Positions 45,832 through 55,899 are shown, counted from the stretch's first letter. The stretch is DNA of 64,000 nt from Siphonobacter sp. BAB-5405 (GCF_002872335.1 NZ_NJAG01000011.1:186001-250000); one strand, 5' to 3'. Numbers and translations: made by a program. Notes: generated from the sequence alone by a model not told the origin.

Positions 45832-46182
45832 ATGAGCCTTAACGTTTCTCTTCACGAGTTGTACCGTACTTCGAAAGGAGTGACTTACCAATGCGATCTA
45901 ACGAATCGTATTGTTCTCAATTTTGCTGATCAGGTGATGGCATTCCGAATGGCAGATTTCGTTCTGTTTCGTCGGAAAGCAGAACGAGTGAATCTTCACG
46001 AGATGATTTTTAATCTCGACGATGAATACGATTTTGAAGTACTGGAAGCACCCAAATCCGATCAGAAACTGGTGCTGACGCTGTGCGATCTGGTACAATT
46101 ACGTGACTTACTGGCGGGTACGCAGTTTACCCTGAATCTCAATTCGATGTTACACGAAGTTTTATATACCTATTCGTACTAA
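45832..46182 (+). CDS. Conserved-looking hypothetical protein
   Basis: 116 residues from the ATG at 45832 (MSLNVSLHELYRTSK); the nine-residue extension upstream would overlap the promoter. Soluble, no signal. The sequence is rich in beta-strand and acidic stretches (NLDDEYDFEVLEAPKSDQK) with a helical end (LCDLVQLRDLLAGTQF). No family recognised. It has its own promoter and terminator and sits between two iron-related genes; shared control with the receptor is possible. Confidence 0.7.
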   Translation: MSLNVSLHELYRTSKGVTYQCDLTNRIVLNFADQVMAFRMADFVLFRRKAERVNLHEMIFNLDDEYDFEVLEAPKSDQKLVLTLCDLVQLRDLLAGTQFTLNLNSMLHEVLYTYSY

Positions 46183-46206
46183 CGAACAATACTTCTTTTT
46201 TGAATA

Positions 46207-46245
46207 AAGGGCTCCGTTGGCATATAAACCACGGAGCCCTTATTT
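46207..46245 (+). terminator. Terminator
   Basis: Stem AAGGGCTCCG..GG / CCACGGAGCCCTT (46207-46220 with 46230-46242, one bulge) followed by a T-rich tail; 25 bases after the stop of the 116-residue gene. Confidence 0.8.
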
Positions 46246-46295
46246 ATTTTGCTACTGAGATTATTTCTAAATTACTCTTTTTCAATGCGTTAGTA

Positions 46296-46325
46296 TTGCA
46301 TTCTACGCGAGAGCCTATATCTTTG
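46296..46325 (+). promoter_or_regulatory. Bacteroidota-type promoter of the ferritin gene
   Basis: TTG at 46296-46298 and TATCTTTG at 46318-46325, spacer 19 bases, exact consensus. The start codon is 97 bases further, leaving a leader of roughly 90 bases. Confidence 0.75.
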
Positions 46326-46421
46326 TGGTGTAGAAAGTATTGCCCACCAACGATCTAAATCCCCGGGCGATAGCAACGAGCACATTTTTTTGAACTATCG
46401 CATTAAAAAAATAAGATTAAC

Positions 46422-46952
46422 ATGAAAGATTTGCAACGCCTCCGCACCTCACTGAAAGAGGAAGTTGAATTAGCCTTGAATGCTCAGATTAAAATGGAAG
46501 CAGAAGCTTCTTCTAAATATTTAGCCATGGCTTCCTGGTGCGAAGTGAATGGTTTCCTGTATTCTGCCAAATATTTCTACAAACAATCGGAAGAAGAACG
46601 TGAGCACATGCTCAAAATCTTCCATTACCTGGCAGATCAGGGTGTAATGGCTTATTCACCTGAAGTAGGAGCTGTTCCTCACGAATATCCTTCCTTCCGC
46701 AGTGTATTCGAAACGGCTCTGCAAAGTGAGATCAACGTAACGCATTCCATCAACCGTCTGGTAAGTCTTTGCCGTCGCGTAGAAGATTACGCTACCGAAA
46801 ACTTCCTGCAATGGTTTGTGAAAGAGCAAGTTGAAGAAGAAATCAACGCCCGTCGGGCCCTTGAACTCTTCGACGTTATTGGCGAAGAAGGCATCGGTCG
46901 TTTTACTATCGACCGTAATGTATATAAAATTACGAAGCTGGAAGTCGAATAA
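46422..46952 (+). CDS. ftnA: Ferritin
   Basis: 176-residue iron-storage protein of the bacterial non-heme ferritin type. Ferroxidase ligands align with E. coli FtnA: Glu26 (in MEAEASSKYLAM), Glu59 and His62 (EEEREHM), a later Glu in ALQSEINVTHSIN and the EQVEEEIN segment. It forms a 24-subunit shell that oxidises Fe(II) and stores ferric iron. Own promoter and terminator. Near a siderophore-type receptor, giving a small iron uptake/storage neighbourhood. Confidence 0.95.
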   Translation: MKDLQRLRTSLKEEVELALNAQIKMEAEASSKYLAMASWCEVNGFLYSAKYFYKQSEEEREHMLKIFHYLADQGVMAYSPEVGAVPHEYPSFRSVFETALQSEINVTHSINRLVSLCRRVEDYATENFLQWFVKEQVEEEINARRALELFDVIGEEGIGRFTIDRNVYKITKLEVE

Positions 46953-46974
46953 TCATTCATTTCCCCTTCTTTGT

Positions 46975-47000
46975 AAAGCCCGCAATTGCGGGCTTTTTTT
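46975..47000 (+). terminator. Terminator of ferritin gene
   Basis: AAAGCCCGC-AATT-GCGGGCTTT followed by a T run, 22 bases after the stop. Confidence 0.92.
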
Positions 47001-47101
47001 GTGCCCTTTTTACTAAAGCCGGGGTATTTTCATTTCAGATGTCGGCTTTTCCCGGCTTTTGCAGAACTTAGTACCCGCATTGTCAATTTTTGTAGCCTAG
47101 T

Positions 47102-48334
47102 ATGCTCTACTATCTTTTCGATTACCTGGATAAAGCCTTCAATTTTCCCGGAGCCGGGGTTTTTCAGTTTCTTACGTTTCGGACGGCGGCGGCTACAGTG
47201 ACGTCCTTGATTATCGGTATTGTTTTTGGTAAACGCATCATCTGGTACCTGCAACGCCTGCAAATTGGCGAAACCATCCGTGATCTGGGCCTGGAAGGAC
47301 AGATGCAGAAAAAGGGTACCCCTACGATGGGTGGTTTCATTATCTTACTGGCCATTGTTATTCCGGTACTGCTATTCGCCAAGCTGGATAATATTTACGT
47401 AGTCCTTTTACTAATTTCGGCGGTATGGACCTGTTTGATCGGTTTCGTGGATGACTACATTAAAGTATTTCGGAAAAATAAAGAAGGCTTACCCGGTCGC
47501 TTCAAGATTGTCGGACAAATCGGACTAGGCTTGTTGATTGGACTGACGATGCACTATTCGCCGGACATCAAAATCCGGGTGTACGAAGAAGCTCGCATCA
47601 ATACCCCAACGGGCTTCGCTGAACTACGGAAATTTACGGATACCAAAGATTTTCTAACGAACGTCCCTTTCTTTAAAAACAACGAAATTGATTATTCGGA
47701 GATTCTTCCGGATTCCATTCTGCCCGATGAATACACCTGGATTCTATACACCGTTATTGTCATCTTCATTATTACGGCCGTATCCAATGGAGCCAACATC
47801 ACGGATGGGATTGATGGGCTAGCCGCGGGTTCGTCCATCATCATCGGCCTCACGCTGGGTATTCTAGCTTACCTTTCAGGAAATAAAGTCTTTTCCCAGT
47901 ACCTCAACATCTACTACATTCCTTTATCCGGCGAGCTGGTGGTATTCTGCGGGGCCTTTGTCGGAGCCTGCGTCGGCTTTCTCTGGTACAACACCTATCC
48001 CGCTCAGGTTTTCATGGGCGATACGGGTAGTTTGATGCTGGGTAGCGTCATCGCCACGCTGGCCATTGTGTTACGTAAAGAATTGCTAATTCCGATTTTG
48101 TGCGGGGTTTTCCTCATCGAATCCATTTCTGTCATTCTCCAGGTGAGTTATTTCAAGTACCAGAAAAAACGACGAGGACTTGAATACGCCCAGTTGCACC
48201 GGCTTTTCAAAATGTCTCCGTTGCATCACCACTACCAGAAATCCAATATACCGGAACCGAAGATTGTCATGCGTTTCTTCATCATCGGTATTCTGCTGGC
48301 GGTATTTACCCTGGTTACGCTGAAACTACGCTAA
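47102..48334 (+). CDS. mraY: Phospho-N-acetylmuramoyl-pentapeptide-transferase MraY
   Basis: 410-residue polytopic enzyme that transfers phospho-MurNAc-pentapeptide to undecaprenyl phosphate, making lipid I. Signature motifs: [38 protein letters not shown] (catalytic Asp), [11 protein letters not shown] and SPLHHHYQK. It carries the Bacteroidota-type periplasmic insertion of about 60 residues after [13 protein letters not shown]. The usual neighbours murE, murD and ftsW are absent here, so the gene is outside a division/cell-wall cluster in this window. A terminator follows directly. Confidence 0.96.
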   Translation: MLYYLFDYLDKAFNFPGAGVFQFLTFRTAAATVTSLIIGIVFGKRIIWYLQRLQIGETIRDLGLEGQMQKKGTPTMGGFIILLAIVIPVLLFAKLDNIYVVLLLISAVWTCLIGFVDDYIKVFRKNKEGLPGRFKIVGQIGLGLLIGLTMHYSPDIKIRVYEEARINTPTGFAELRKFTDTKDFLTNVPFFKNNEIDYSEILPDSILPDEYTWILYTVIVIFIITAVSNGANITDGIDGLAAGSSIIIGLTLGILAYLSGNKVFSQYLNIYYIPLSGELVVFCGAFVGACVGFLWYNTYPAQVFMGDTGSLMLGSVIATLAIVLRKELLIPILCGVFLIESISVILQVSYFKYQKKRRGLEYAQLHRLFKMSPLHHHYQKSNIPEPKIVMRFFIIGILLAVFTLVTLKLR

Positions 48335-48336
48335 CA

Positions 48337-48367
48337 AAAAGACCCGGCTCGAAAGGCCGGGTCTTTT
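48337..48367. terminator. Bidirectional terminator
   Basis: Perfect 12-base arms 48337-48348 and 48356-48367 with a 7-base loop, A and T tails; between mraY and the convergent regulator gene. Confidence 0.92.
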
Positions 48368-51279
48368 CATAGTTTAATCAGAAATTCATTGAGGTTCTGT
48401 TCCGTTTGCAAATTGAGTTTCGTGCGTAATCGGTACCGCTTCAACTCGACACTGCGAACCGTAATGTTCAGTAACTGAGCAATTTCCTTACTGGATAAAT
48501 TCATTCGCAGATACGCAGCCAACTTCAAATCACCAGGCGTTAGGTTGGGAAACGATTCGAGCAGCTTTTTGAAAAAGTAATCATGCACGTCGTTGAAATT
48601 CGATTCAAAGATATCCCAGCTATGTTCATCGGCCAGATTGCGATTAATGAGTTGTACCAGCGAGCGGTATTGCGTAGCAGCGGTTTCCGGACCAATTTCT
48701 TTCCGTAACTTCTCCAATTCTCCCTTGATCGTTTCCAGCAGTTCATTTTTTTGCAGCAGGTTCATGGCCGAATTTGCCAGTTCTTCCGACTTGCGTTCGA
48801 CGTCTTTCCGCAATTGCTCGTTCCGTAATTCTGCCAATACCTGAGCGTTTCGGAGTTGCTCCTCTTCCAGTTGTAGCTGCATTTTTCGTTGAATCCGGCT
48901 TTGGTGCATCCGAATGCGACGCCGATAAAACTGATACGCCAGCCAGAAACCCACGACTAACAACACCAGGTATAGAAACTGACTCCAGCGATTCCAGTAC
49001 CAGGGTGGCCGTATTTCAAAGGACAGAGTCGTTTCTTCGCTGGAAACGGATGAACGTAAATGCACCACATACGTACCTGGGTCTAAAGGCCCCGTCGTCA
49101 GGGTGTGCGTTTTCGACAACGTCGTCCAGCCCGGCATTTTTCCTTCCAGCCAGTAGTCGTATGTGACATCGGCCTCGTACTGGGTAGACGTAAAATCAAT
49201 GGTCAGGTTGTTCTGCCAGTATCGGAATTGCAACTCAGGTTGAGGCTGACCGGGATAAAGCGTTTGATCGAAGTTTTCAGTACTGATCTGACGGATTAGC
49301 GGGTGGGCCTGCGTCTCCGTCGTTCCCTGTCGCAAGTAAGAAACCGGTACCACTGAAAACCCATCATCTCCGCAGACCAGCAGCGTCTGCTCATCGAGCC
49401 GTACGACATTCTCGTACCCTTCCACCCATTGCACATGTTTGATATTCAACGGCCTGATCGATTGATTTCCCCGCCAGTACGCCAGCGTTCCGTTGATCCG
49501 TAATACCAGATAATCCTGGGAGTTGATGGGAAAAATGTTTCTTACGCCCTGTTTACCAAGGGCTGGAATGGCTTTCAAGGTTGTTCCTTCCAGAAAATAC
49601 GATTGCTGATCGGTACACACCAATGGTTTTTCCTGGATCCGAATCAGGTTAGCTCCCTGCAGACCATTGAGTGGTGTGGTATGCTGAATGGTTCGCAAAT
49701 CGTCCGCAAGTCGAATTTGGGTGATCCCCCGGTATTTTCGTCGCAGCAAAAGCGTATTGGCATCTTGCTCTATAATTTGATCGGTTAGTGAAAAATCGCC
49801 CGCCAATGAGTGACTCAACTGCCAGCGACCGTTGACCTGTTTATACAATGCCAGATCCGTATAAGTGCCCTGAATAAGTATATCCGGATGCTTTTGGAGT
49901 TGGTGAAGTACGAGTCCTCCGGTCAGCTTCGAAATTTGCCGAAAGCCCGAGCCTTCCAGTACGAAAGTGCCTTCGTTATGACCGCAAAACAGGGTTCCGT
50001 CGATTACTTCCAGATCCCAAACCTGCCCCTGACTACCGGGTACGATCTGTAGACTGGTTTTTCCATCCGTTTCGTTGACCTGAAAAACGCCATGGTTCGT
50101 TCCTACGTACAGTTTGCCCTGATAGAGCGTAGCATCGTACACACTTCCGAGTACGCCGTCCTTATCCCGAAAATGGCGAACGGGCGAACTTAGCAAGACG
50201 GCATCAATTCCATTATCCGTACCTACCCACACGTTTTTGTCCGCGTCGGCGTGCAGGGCCAGTACGGTATTATTCTGCAAGCCTGATTTCTGGTTGAGGT
50301 GGTAGCGAATACGGCCCCATTCATCGGTAATAATCATCCCATTTTGTACCGAACCATACGCATACGTTCGCTCATCCACTCGAATGGCTTTGTTGAGCTG
50401 GTTGTCCGCTAGAAAACGACTTGCTGGGGTATTCAGCATAGTGAAGCCTTTGCCATCAAAAGTGAAAAGCATCCGATCCGTACCAATCTGTAACTGACTG
50501 GGTCCGGATCGGAATACACAGCGTACCCGTTCATGAGCGAGACGGTCACTGCCCGGTAAGTATACAAATTGTTCATCTACCCATTCGTAGATGCCCTTAT
50601 CCATAATCTGCACAAAGAGCCGATTGTCAACCTGGTAGGCAAAAAATACGTTTCCCGGCGTAGGTAAAGTCGTTATCTGATTATGCTGATAACGGAACAG
50701 GTAAGCAAAAGAATGGAAATAGACCGCATCACCTAATGTAATAATATTCCAGATTTCTTCCTGTTTAAATCGAGGGTCCTTGTTCCGGGAGTTCAGGGAA
50801 TGGTACGTAAGAACGCCCTTACTATTCGCCTGCCAATAGCCGAATTCCTGTAAAGCTCCCGTATAAATGCGATCACCCGCCGTAGCAACGGAGCGAATGA
50901 TCTGACGGTGCGGCAAAATGAAATTTTTCCAGGTTTGTCCATCGTATTCCAGCAGACCTTTCGAATTCCCAACGTAGATGAATCGGGTGTTCTTGCTCTG
51001 GCTAATACTCCAGTTCTGTCGCTGGGCTTGATAGTCCTGTATAGTGAACGATCTCACCTCAGGCAGGCATAGCTTTTGTAGCTGATCGGTATACGTTTGA
51101 GCTTTCGCAAAATCACTGACAAGCACTAAAACTATTACGAATACGAACCTTACACGAGTATCGATTCCTATCCTTCTTCCGATCCTGTTCTGGGTACTCA
51201 CTTGCTTCACCGTTAAAATCAATCCCACAATTTTTTCAACAATTAATACAAATATGTAGGAATGATGTAGTACACACAA
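48367..51279 (-). CDS. One-piece sensor/LuxR-type regulator (beta-propeller, Y_Y_Y, TM, HTH)
   Basis: 970 residues by the longest frame. Signal-like helix at about 44-61 (VRFVFVIVLVLVSDFAKAQ); two-component-type propeller repeats (about 65-700); Y_Y_Y domain (about 720-800); membrane helix at about 810-830 (FLYLVLLVVGFWLAYQFY); coiled coil; and a LuxR HTH at the end (LTPGDLKLAAYLRMNLSSKEIAQLLNITVRSVELKRYRLRTKLNL). It likely senses a glycan in the periplasm and controls the divergent SusCD operon without a kinase. The start may be GTG at 51210: the ATG start would place one operator repeat inside the gene. Confidence 0.82.
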   Translation of the reverse strand: MCVLHHSYIFVLIVEKIVGLILTVKQVSTQNRIGRRIGIDTRVRFVFVIVLVLVSDFAKAQTYTDQLQKLCLPEVRSFTIQDYQAQRQNWSISQSKNTRFIYVGNSKGLLEYDGQTWKNFILPHRQIIRSVATAGDRIYTGALQEFGYWQANSKGVLTYHSLNSRNKDPRFKQEEIWNIITLGDAVYFHSFAYLFRYQHNQITTLPTPGNVFFAYQVDNRLFVQIMDKGIYEWVDEQFVYLPGSDRLAHERVRCVFRSGPSQLQIGTDRMLFTFDGKGFTMLNTPASRFLADNQLNKAIRVDERTYAYGSVQNGMIITDEWGRIRYHLNQKSGLQNNTVLALHADADKNVWVGTDNGIDAVLLSSPVRHFRDKDGVLGSVYDATLYQGKLYVGTNHGVFQVNETDGKTSLQIVPGSQGQVWDLEVIDGTLFCGHNEGTFVLEGSGFRQISKLTGGLVLHQLQKHPDILIQGTYTDLALYKQVNGRWQLSHSLAGDFSLTDQIIEQDANTLLLRRKYRGITQIRLADDLRTIQHTTPLNGLQGANLIRIQEKPLVCTDQQSYFLEGTTLKAIPALGKQGVRNIFPINSQDYLVLRINGTLAYWRGNQSIRPLNIKHVQWVEGYENVVRLDEQTLLVCGDDGFSVVPVSYLRQGTTETQAHPLIRQISTENFDQTLYPGQPQPELQFRYWQNNLTIDFTSTQYEADVTYDYWLEGKMPGWTTLSKTHTLTTGPLDPGTYVVHLRSSVSSEETTLSFEIRPPWYWNRWSQFLYLVLLVVGFWLAYQFYRRRIRMHQSRIQRKMQLQLEEEQLRNAQVLAELRNEQLRKDVERKSEELANSAMNLLQKNELLETIKGELEKLRKEIGPETAATQYRSLVQLINRNLADEHSWDIFESNFNDVHDYFFKKLLESFPNLTPGDLKLAAYLRMNLSSKEIAQLLNITVRSVELKRYRLRTKLNLQTEQNLNEFLIKL

Positions 51280-51314
51280 GCCTTACCCTGTAAATGATGT
51301 GGTAATGATGTAGT
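51261..51314 (+). promoter_or_regulatory. Three helically phased direct repeats, candidate operator of the LuxR-type regulator
   Basis: AATGATGTRGT occurs at 51261-51271, 51293-51303 and 51304-51314, offsets 32 and 11 bases (about three and one helical turns). They end 7 bases before the -33 box of susC, an activator-like position. An inverted partial copy (CTACAT) is at 51326-51331. Confidence 0.55.
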
Positions 51315-51320
51315 GGTTTT

Positions 51321-51353
51321 TTTGTCTACATCTACTTAGATATTTTAATTTTG
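51321..51353 (+). promoter_or_regulatory. Bacteroidota-type promoter of susC operon
   Basis: TTTG at 51321-51324 and TAATTTTG at 51346-51353, spacer 21 bases, exact TTTG/TAnnTTTG fit; 26 bases before the susC start. Confidence 0.75.
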
Positions 51354-51379
51354 TCCACCAAATAATACAATTTCTTATC

Positions 51380-54376
51380 ATGAAGAAAGCTTATCTGCTG
51401 TGTCTATGGTTGTTTTCACTGATCGTCACTCAAGTGTATGCTCAGGAGGGACGCCGCGTCACTGGACGAGTAACCAGTGCAGACGATAACCAACCGTTGC
51501 CCGGAGCAACGATTGCCATAAAGGGTACCACGCGTGGTACAAACACGGACGCCGAGGGGCGATTCTCTCTTGCGGCGAATACAGGCGATGTACTTTCCGT
51601 AACGTTCGTGGGAATGAAGCCGCAGGAAATAACAGTAACTGCGGCGGCTACAGAGCTTACCATTACGCTGGAATCGGATGCGTCTACGTTAAACGAAGTC
51701 GTCGCGATTGGCTACGGAACGGCCCGTAAGAAAGACTTGACGGGAGCAGTAGCTACCTTAAAAACGGCAGACATCGTTAATCAACCCGTTGTATCGGCTA
51801 CGCAGGCGATGCAGGGTAAATTAGCTGGGGTACAAATCACTGCCTCGGGTGAACCGGGTAGCGTACCGACGGTACGGATTCGTGGTACGGGTACATTGTT
51901 GGCCGGTGCAGATCCTTTGTACGTCGTAGACGGCGTTATTACGGACGATATTCGAAACATCAATCCGCAGGATATTACCTCCATGGACGTTCTGAAAGAT
52001 GCTTCGGCTACGGCTATCTATGGGATGCGAGCTGCTAACGGCGTTATCCTGGTAACGACGAAACGTGGACAAAGCGGAGCGGTTAAAGTAACCTACGATG
52101 GTTACGTAGGTTTCCGTCAGGCTTCCCGTCGGGTGAAAATGGCCGATTCGCAGCAGTACATCGACTTCTCAAACGAAGCGTTGGTACGGGCGGGTCAGCA
52201 ACCTGTTTTCACCGCAGGCGACATCAAGGCGAATACGAATTGGTTCAACGCCATTACCCGTAACGCCCTGGTTCATAACCATAACATTTCCTTGAGTGGT
52301 GGTTCTGAGAAAAGTACGTATTTTCTAAGTGGTGGTTATATGTTCGACGACGGTATTCTAAAAGGCAATGGCTATCGTCGTTTGAGCTTGCGGGCTAGCA
52401 ATGATTATCAGGTCAGTAAGTCTTTCAAAGTGGGAGCCTCATTAAACCTGGCTCAGGAAGATAATGAAAACAAACCTTACTCCGCTTTTACGAGTGCCTA
52501 CAAGCAGGCTCCAATCGTGCCCGTATACAATGAGGACGGCAGCTATGGATACACCCTTCGCAACAACGTAGCCAACCCGCTAGCTCAGATCAACTATACG
52601 AACGATCATACGAAAAGTCTGCGTTTGCAGGGTGTATTGTTTGCGGAATGGAACATCACCAGTGATTTGCGATTCCGCTCGAACTTTGCCGTGGAAAACC
52701 GTTCGTTCAATAATCGCAAGTACAACCCGATCTACGTGGTTTCTGGAAACCAGCAAAACAATACCAGTCAGCTGACACTTCGCGATGATAATGCTTCTCG
52801 CTGGGTATGGGATAATACCTTAACCTACACCAAAACGTTTGGCGAAAAACATAGTCTGAATGCCCTGGTAGGGGTTACGGGTGAACGCTACAAAACAAGC
52901 TTCCTCGGGGGCTCCCGTTTGAACGTACCGAACAATCCGGACTACTGGACCCTGAATCTGGGTACGCAGGCCACTGCTACCAACGAAAGCAGCATGGGTC
53001 TGGAGCGACGCCTCTCCTACTACGGTCGGGTAAACTATAACTACGATGACCGGTACCTGTTGACGGCTACCGTACGTCAGGATGGATCCAGCAAGTTTCC
53101 TTCGTCCAATCGTTCCAGCGTATTCCCATCCGTGGGTGCGGCCTGGCAGATTGCCAACGAGAATTTCATGAAGGGTCAGAACCTCTTCTCTGCACTGAAA
53201 CTCCGGGCGAGCTGGGGTCAGGTAGGAAACGACCGGATTGTACCGAACGCGTTCCTCTATACGCTGTCTTCGAACCTGGATTATCAGATTGATGGTCAAC
53301 TGGCTCCGGGTTACACGATTCAGGACATTAAGGATTTGAACCTACGTTGGGAAGTAACGACGGAGAAGGATTTAGGTCTGGAGTTTGGTTTATTAAACAA
53401 CCGTCTCTCCGGGGAAGTCAACTACTATGACAAACTCACGAAAGACGCGTTGATCTACAAACCCATTGATGCCATCTTCGGTGATAACGATTCCCAGTAT
53501 CTGACCAACGCCGCCGACATTCGTAACCGCGGTATCGAGTTTGGTTTGAACTGGAATGAGAAGAAAGGTGACTTCCGTTACAATGTAGGCGTGAACTTCA
53601 CGATCAACAATAACAAAATTGAGCGTGTGAACGGTGGTCTGCCTATCCAGGCTGGTAGCTTGGGTAACGGTCAAATCACAACGCAGACAGCAGAAGGACA
53701 ACCCATCGGTAGCTTCTACGTATACCAGACGAATGGTATCTTCAAATCACAGGCTGAGCTGGATGCGTATCCGCACATTTCCGGAGCAAAAGTGGGCGAT
53801 CTGCGTTACGTGGACACGGATGGGAACGGAATCATCAATGGTAACGACCGCGTATACAAAGGTTCGTATCAGCCTAAATACTTCTTTGGTCTGACGGGTG
53901 GTCTTAGCTACCGCAACTTCGATTTGAGCGTTACGGCAGCGGGTAACCTGGGCAACCAGATTTACAACGGTAAAAAAGCTCAACGATTTGGTAACGAGAA
54001 TATCGAAGCTTCCGTCACCAACTGGTGGTCACCCAGCAATACGACGAGCAACAATCCCCGTCCGTCGAATGACGTAGCTCTGGCTTCTGATTACTACATC
54101 GAATCAGGCTCGTACCTGCGGATTAATAACGTTTCGCTGGGTTACAACTTACCCAAAACGCTGACGGATTCCTGGAAAATGCAGGGCATTCGCGTGTACG
54201 TGACGGCTCAAAACCTGGTGACGTTCCAGAAGTTCTCGGGCTTTACCCCTGAGCTTCCCGGTCGTACGCTCGCGAACAGCACCGACCAAACCGCGGGTAC
54301 GCTGTCTTCGGGTATCGAACTGGATGCGTATCCCACGCCTCGTACGTTCCTGATGGGAGTAACGGTTAATTTCTAA
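51380..54376 (+). CDS. SusC/RagA-family TonB-linked outer-membrane transporter
   Basis: 998 residues: signal peptide ending QVYAQ (about 22), CarboxypepD_reg-like domain (GRRVTGRVTSADDNQPLPGA at 24-43), SusC signature VVAIGYGTARKKDLTGAV, plug (PLYVVDGVITDDI ... ITSMDVLKDASATAIYGMRA) and a 22-strand barrel ending MGVTVNF. With the SusD partner it imports oligosaccharides across the outer membrane using TonB. First gene of the polysaccharide utilization operon, under the promoter and repeats upstream. Confidence 0.95.
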   Translation: MKKAYLLCLWLFSLIVTQVYAQEGRRVTGRVTSADDNQPLPGATIAIKGTTRGTNTDAEGRFSLAANTGDVLSVTFVGMKPQEITVTAAATELTITLESDASTLNEVVAIGYGTARKKDLTGAVATLKTADIVNQPVVSATQAMQGKLAGVQITASGEPGSVPTVRIRGTGTLLAGADPLYVVDGVITDDIRNINPQDITSMDVLKDASATAIYGMRAANGVILVTTKRGQSGAVKVTYDGYVGFRQASRRVKMADSQQYIDFSNEALVRAGQQPVFTAGDIKANTNWFNAITRNALVHNHNISLSGGSEKSTYFLSGGYMFDDGILKGNGYRRLSLRASNDYQVSKSFKVGASLNLAQEDNENKPYSAFTSAYKQAPIVPVYNEDGSYGYTLRNNVANPLAQINYTNDHTKSLRLQGVLFAEWNITSDLRFRSNFAVENRSFNNRKYNPIYVVSGNQQNNTSQLTLRDDNASRWVWDNTLTYTKTFGEKHSLNALVGVTGERYKTSFLGGSRLNVPNNPDYWTLNLGTQATATNESSMGLERRLSYYGRVNYNYDDRYLLTATVRQDGSSKFPSSNRSSVFPSVGAAWQIANENFMKGQNLFSALKLRASWGQVGNDRIVPNAFLYTLSSNLDYQIDGQLAPGYTIQDIKDLNLRWEVTTEKDLGLEFGLLNNRLSGEVNYYDKLTKDALIYKPIDAIFGDNDSQYLTNAADIRNRGIEFGLNWNEKKGDFRYNVGVNFTINNNKIERVNGGLPIQAGSLGNGQITTQTAEGQPIGSFYVYQTNGIFKSQAELDAYPHISGAKVGDLRYVDTDGNGIINGNDRVYKGSYQPKYFFGLTGGLSYRNFDLSVTAAGNLGNQIYNGKKAQRFGNENIEASVTNWWSPSNTTSNNPRPSNDVALASDYYIESGSYLRINNVSLGYNLPKTLTDSWKMQGIRVYVTAQNLVTFQKFSGFTPELPGRTLANSTDQTAGTLSSGIELDAYPTPRTFLMGVTVNF

Positions 54377-54435
54377 TTCGACAAGATTCGGGTCAGGCGG
54401 TAACGACTGGCCCCATCTCAAAACATATAGTTCCA

Positions 54436-55899
54436 ATGAAAGTCAACAAATATATCCTGAGAGCTGGCCTCTTTACGGGTCTTGCTTTGAGCGGAGTCGC
54501 CTGTAAGGATTACCTGGATGTAGCTCCTCAGGGCGAGCTTACGCCGGATTATTTATCCAGCGATCCGAAATCGGCTGAAGGTATCGTTACGGCCATTTAC
54601 AACAAGATGCTCGACTGGAATATCCACTCCTTTTCCTGGATCGGTATTACCAGTATTGCTTCCGACGACGCCGATAAAGGCAGTGATCCGGGCGATTCAG
54701 GTTCAGATAAAAATGAATTGGACGGCTTTACGTTCTCGGCAACCAGTGGTTCCTTTAATGACATCTGGCAGGGAAATTATCAGGGCATCGCCCGGGCTAA
54801 CCAGGCTCTGACGTATTTGCCTACGCTGACGATTGACGAAGCCTCCAAAAACCGTCTGATTGGCGAAGCTACCTTCCTGCGGGCGTATTTTTACTTCAAT
54901 CTGGTTCGTACGTTCGGGGGTGTACCCTTGATTACGACGGTTCCTAATCCAACGAACGAAGCCGACTTACAGGCGGGTCGTACGCGGACTACGACGGAAG
55001 CCATTTATTCCCAAATCGAAGCGGATCTCAACACGGCAATAACCAATCTGCCCGAAAAAGGTAGCATTGCAACCGGCCGGGCTACGAAAGGAGCAGCTCA
55101 GGCTCTGTTAGCGAAAGTTTCGATGTACCAGAAGAAATGGGACAAAGTACTGGAACTTACCAATGCAGTAATCACTGGTGGTAAATATTCCTTGGTAGAC
55201 GATTACTCGACGATCTGGCGGGAAGTCGGTGAAAACAACGCCGAATCCATTTTTGAAGTACAAGCTCAGGGTACTACGCCAAACAAAGGCATTAATAACT
55301 ACTCGGCAACCCAAGGTGTACGCGGTCAGTGGGGCTGGGGCTTCAATACGCCTTCAGCGGATCTGGAAAAAGCGTATGAACCCGGTGATAAACGCAAAGC
55401 AGCGACCATCATGTACCCCGGTGAAGTGCTTTGGGATGGTCAGCAGGTGTTAGCTACGGCTCCGAACCCTCGTTACAACAAGAAAGCGTACGTAAGCCGC
55501 GTAGCTGAAACGTACAATGGTAACGATTCGGAGACGAACAAAAACATGCGGATTTTACGCTTTGCGGAAGTACTGCTGATGCACGCGGAAGCCTCTAACG
55601 AACTGGGTCAGTCGGGTAATGCCCTGATTTCTCTGAACAAAGTTCGGGTACGGGCCGGATTGCAAGCGGCACAAGCAGGTTCTCAGAGCGACTTACGCCT
55701 GAAAATCTGGAACGAACGTCGCGTAGAATTGGCAATGGAGCACGACCGGATGTTCGACCTGCGTCGGCAGGGACGAGCCGCAACAGTACTGCGGGCTCTG
55801 GGTCTGCCTTACGTAAGTCCTAAACACGATCTGTTCCCCATTCCGCAAACGCAAATCGACTTAAGCGGTGGTCAGCTAAAACAAAACCCCGGCTACTAA
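54436..55899 (+). CDS. SusD/RagB-family glycan-binding lipoprotein
   Basis: 487 residues; lipoprotein signal ending SGVAC (about residue 23) followed by KDYLDVAPQGELTPDYL, the usual SusD opening. The TPR core shows GEATFLRAYFYFNLVRTFGGVPLIT, KGAAQALLAKVSMYQKKWDKVLEL and the C-terminal ILRFAEVLLMHAEASNELGQ ... ERRVELAMEHDRMFDLRRQG, ending NPGY. It forms the lid of the SusC channel and captures glycan at the surface. 59 bases after susC; a hairpin separates it from the hydrolase genes. Confidence 0.95.
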   Translation: MKVNKYILRAGLFTGLALSGVACKDYLDVAPQGELTPDYLSSDPKSAEGIVTAIYNKMLDWNIHSFSWIGITSIASDDADKGSDPGDSGSDKNELDGFTFSATSGSFNDIWQGNYQGIARANQALTYLPTLTIDEASKNRLIGEATFLRAYFYFNLVRTFGGVPLITTVPNPTNEADLQAGRTRTTTEAIYSQIEADLNTAITNLPEKGSIATGRATKGAAQALLAKVSMYQKKWDKVLELTNAVITGGKYSLVDDYSTIWREVGENNAESIFEVQAQGTTPNKGINNYSATQGVRGQWGWGFNTPSADLEKAYEPGDKRKAATIMYPGEVLWDGQQVLATAPNPRYNKKAYVSRVAETYNGNDSETNKNMRILRFAEVLLMHAEASNELGQSGNALISLNKVRVRAGLQAAQAGSQSDLRLKIWNERRVELAMEHDRMFDLRRQGRAATVLRALGLPYVSPKHDLFPIPQTQIDLSGGQLKQNPGY

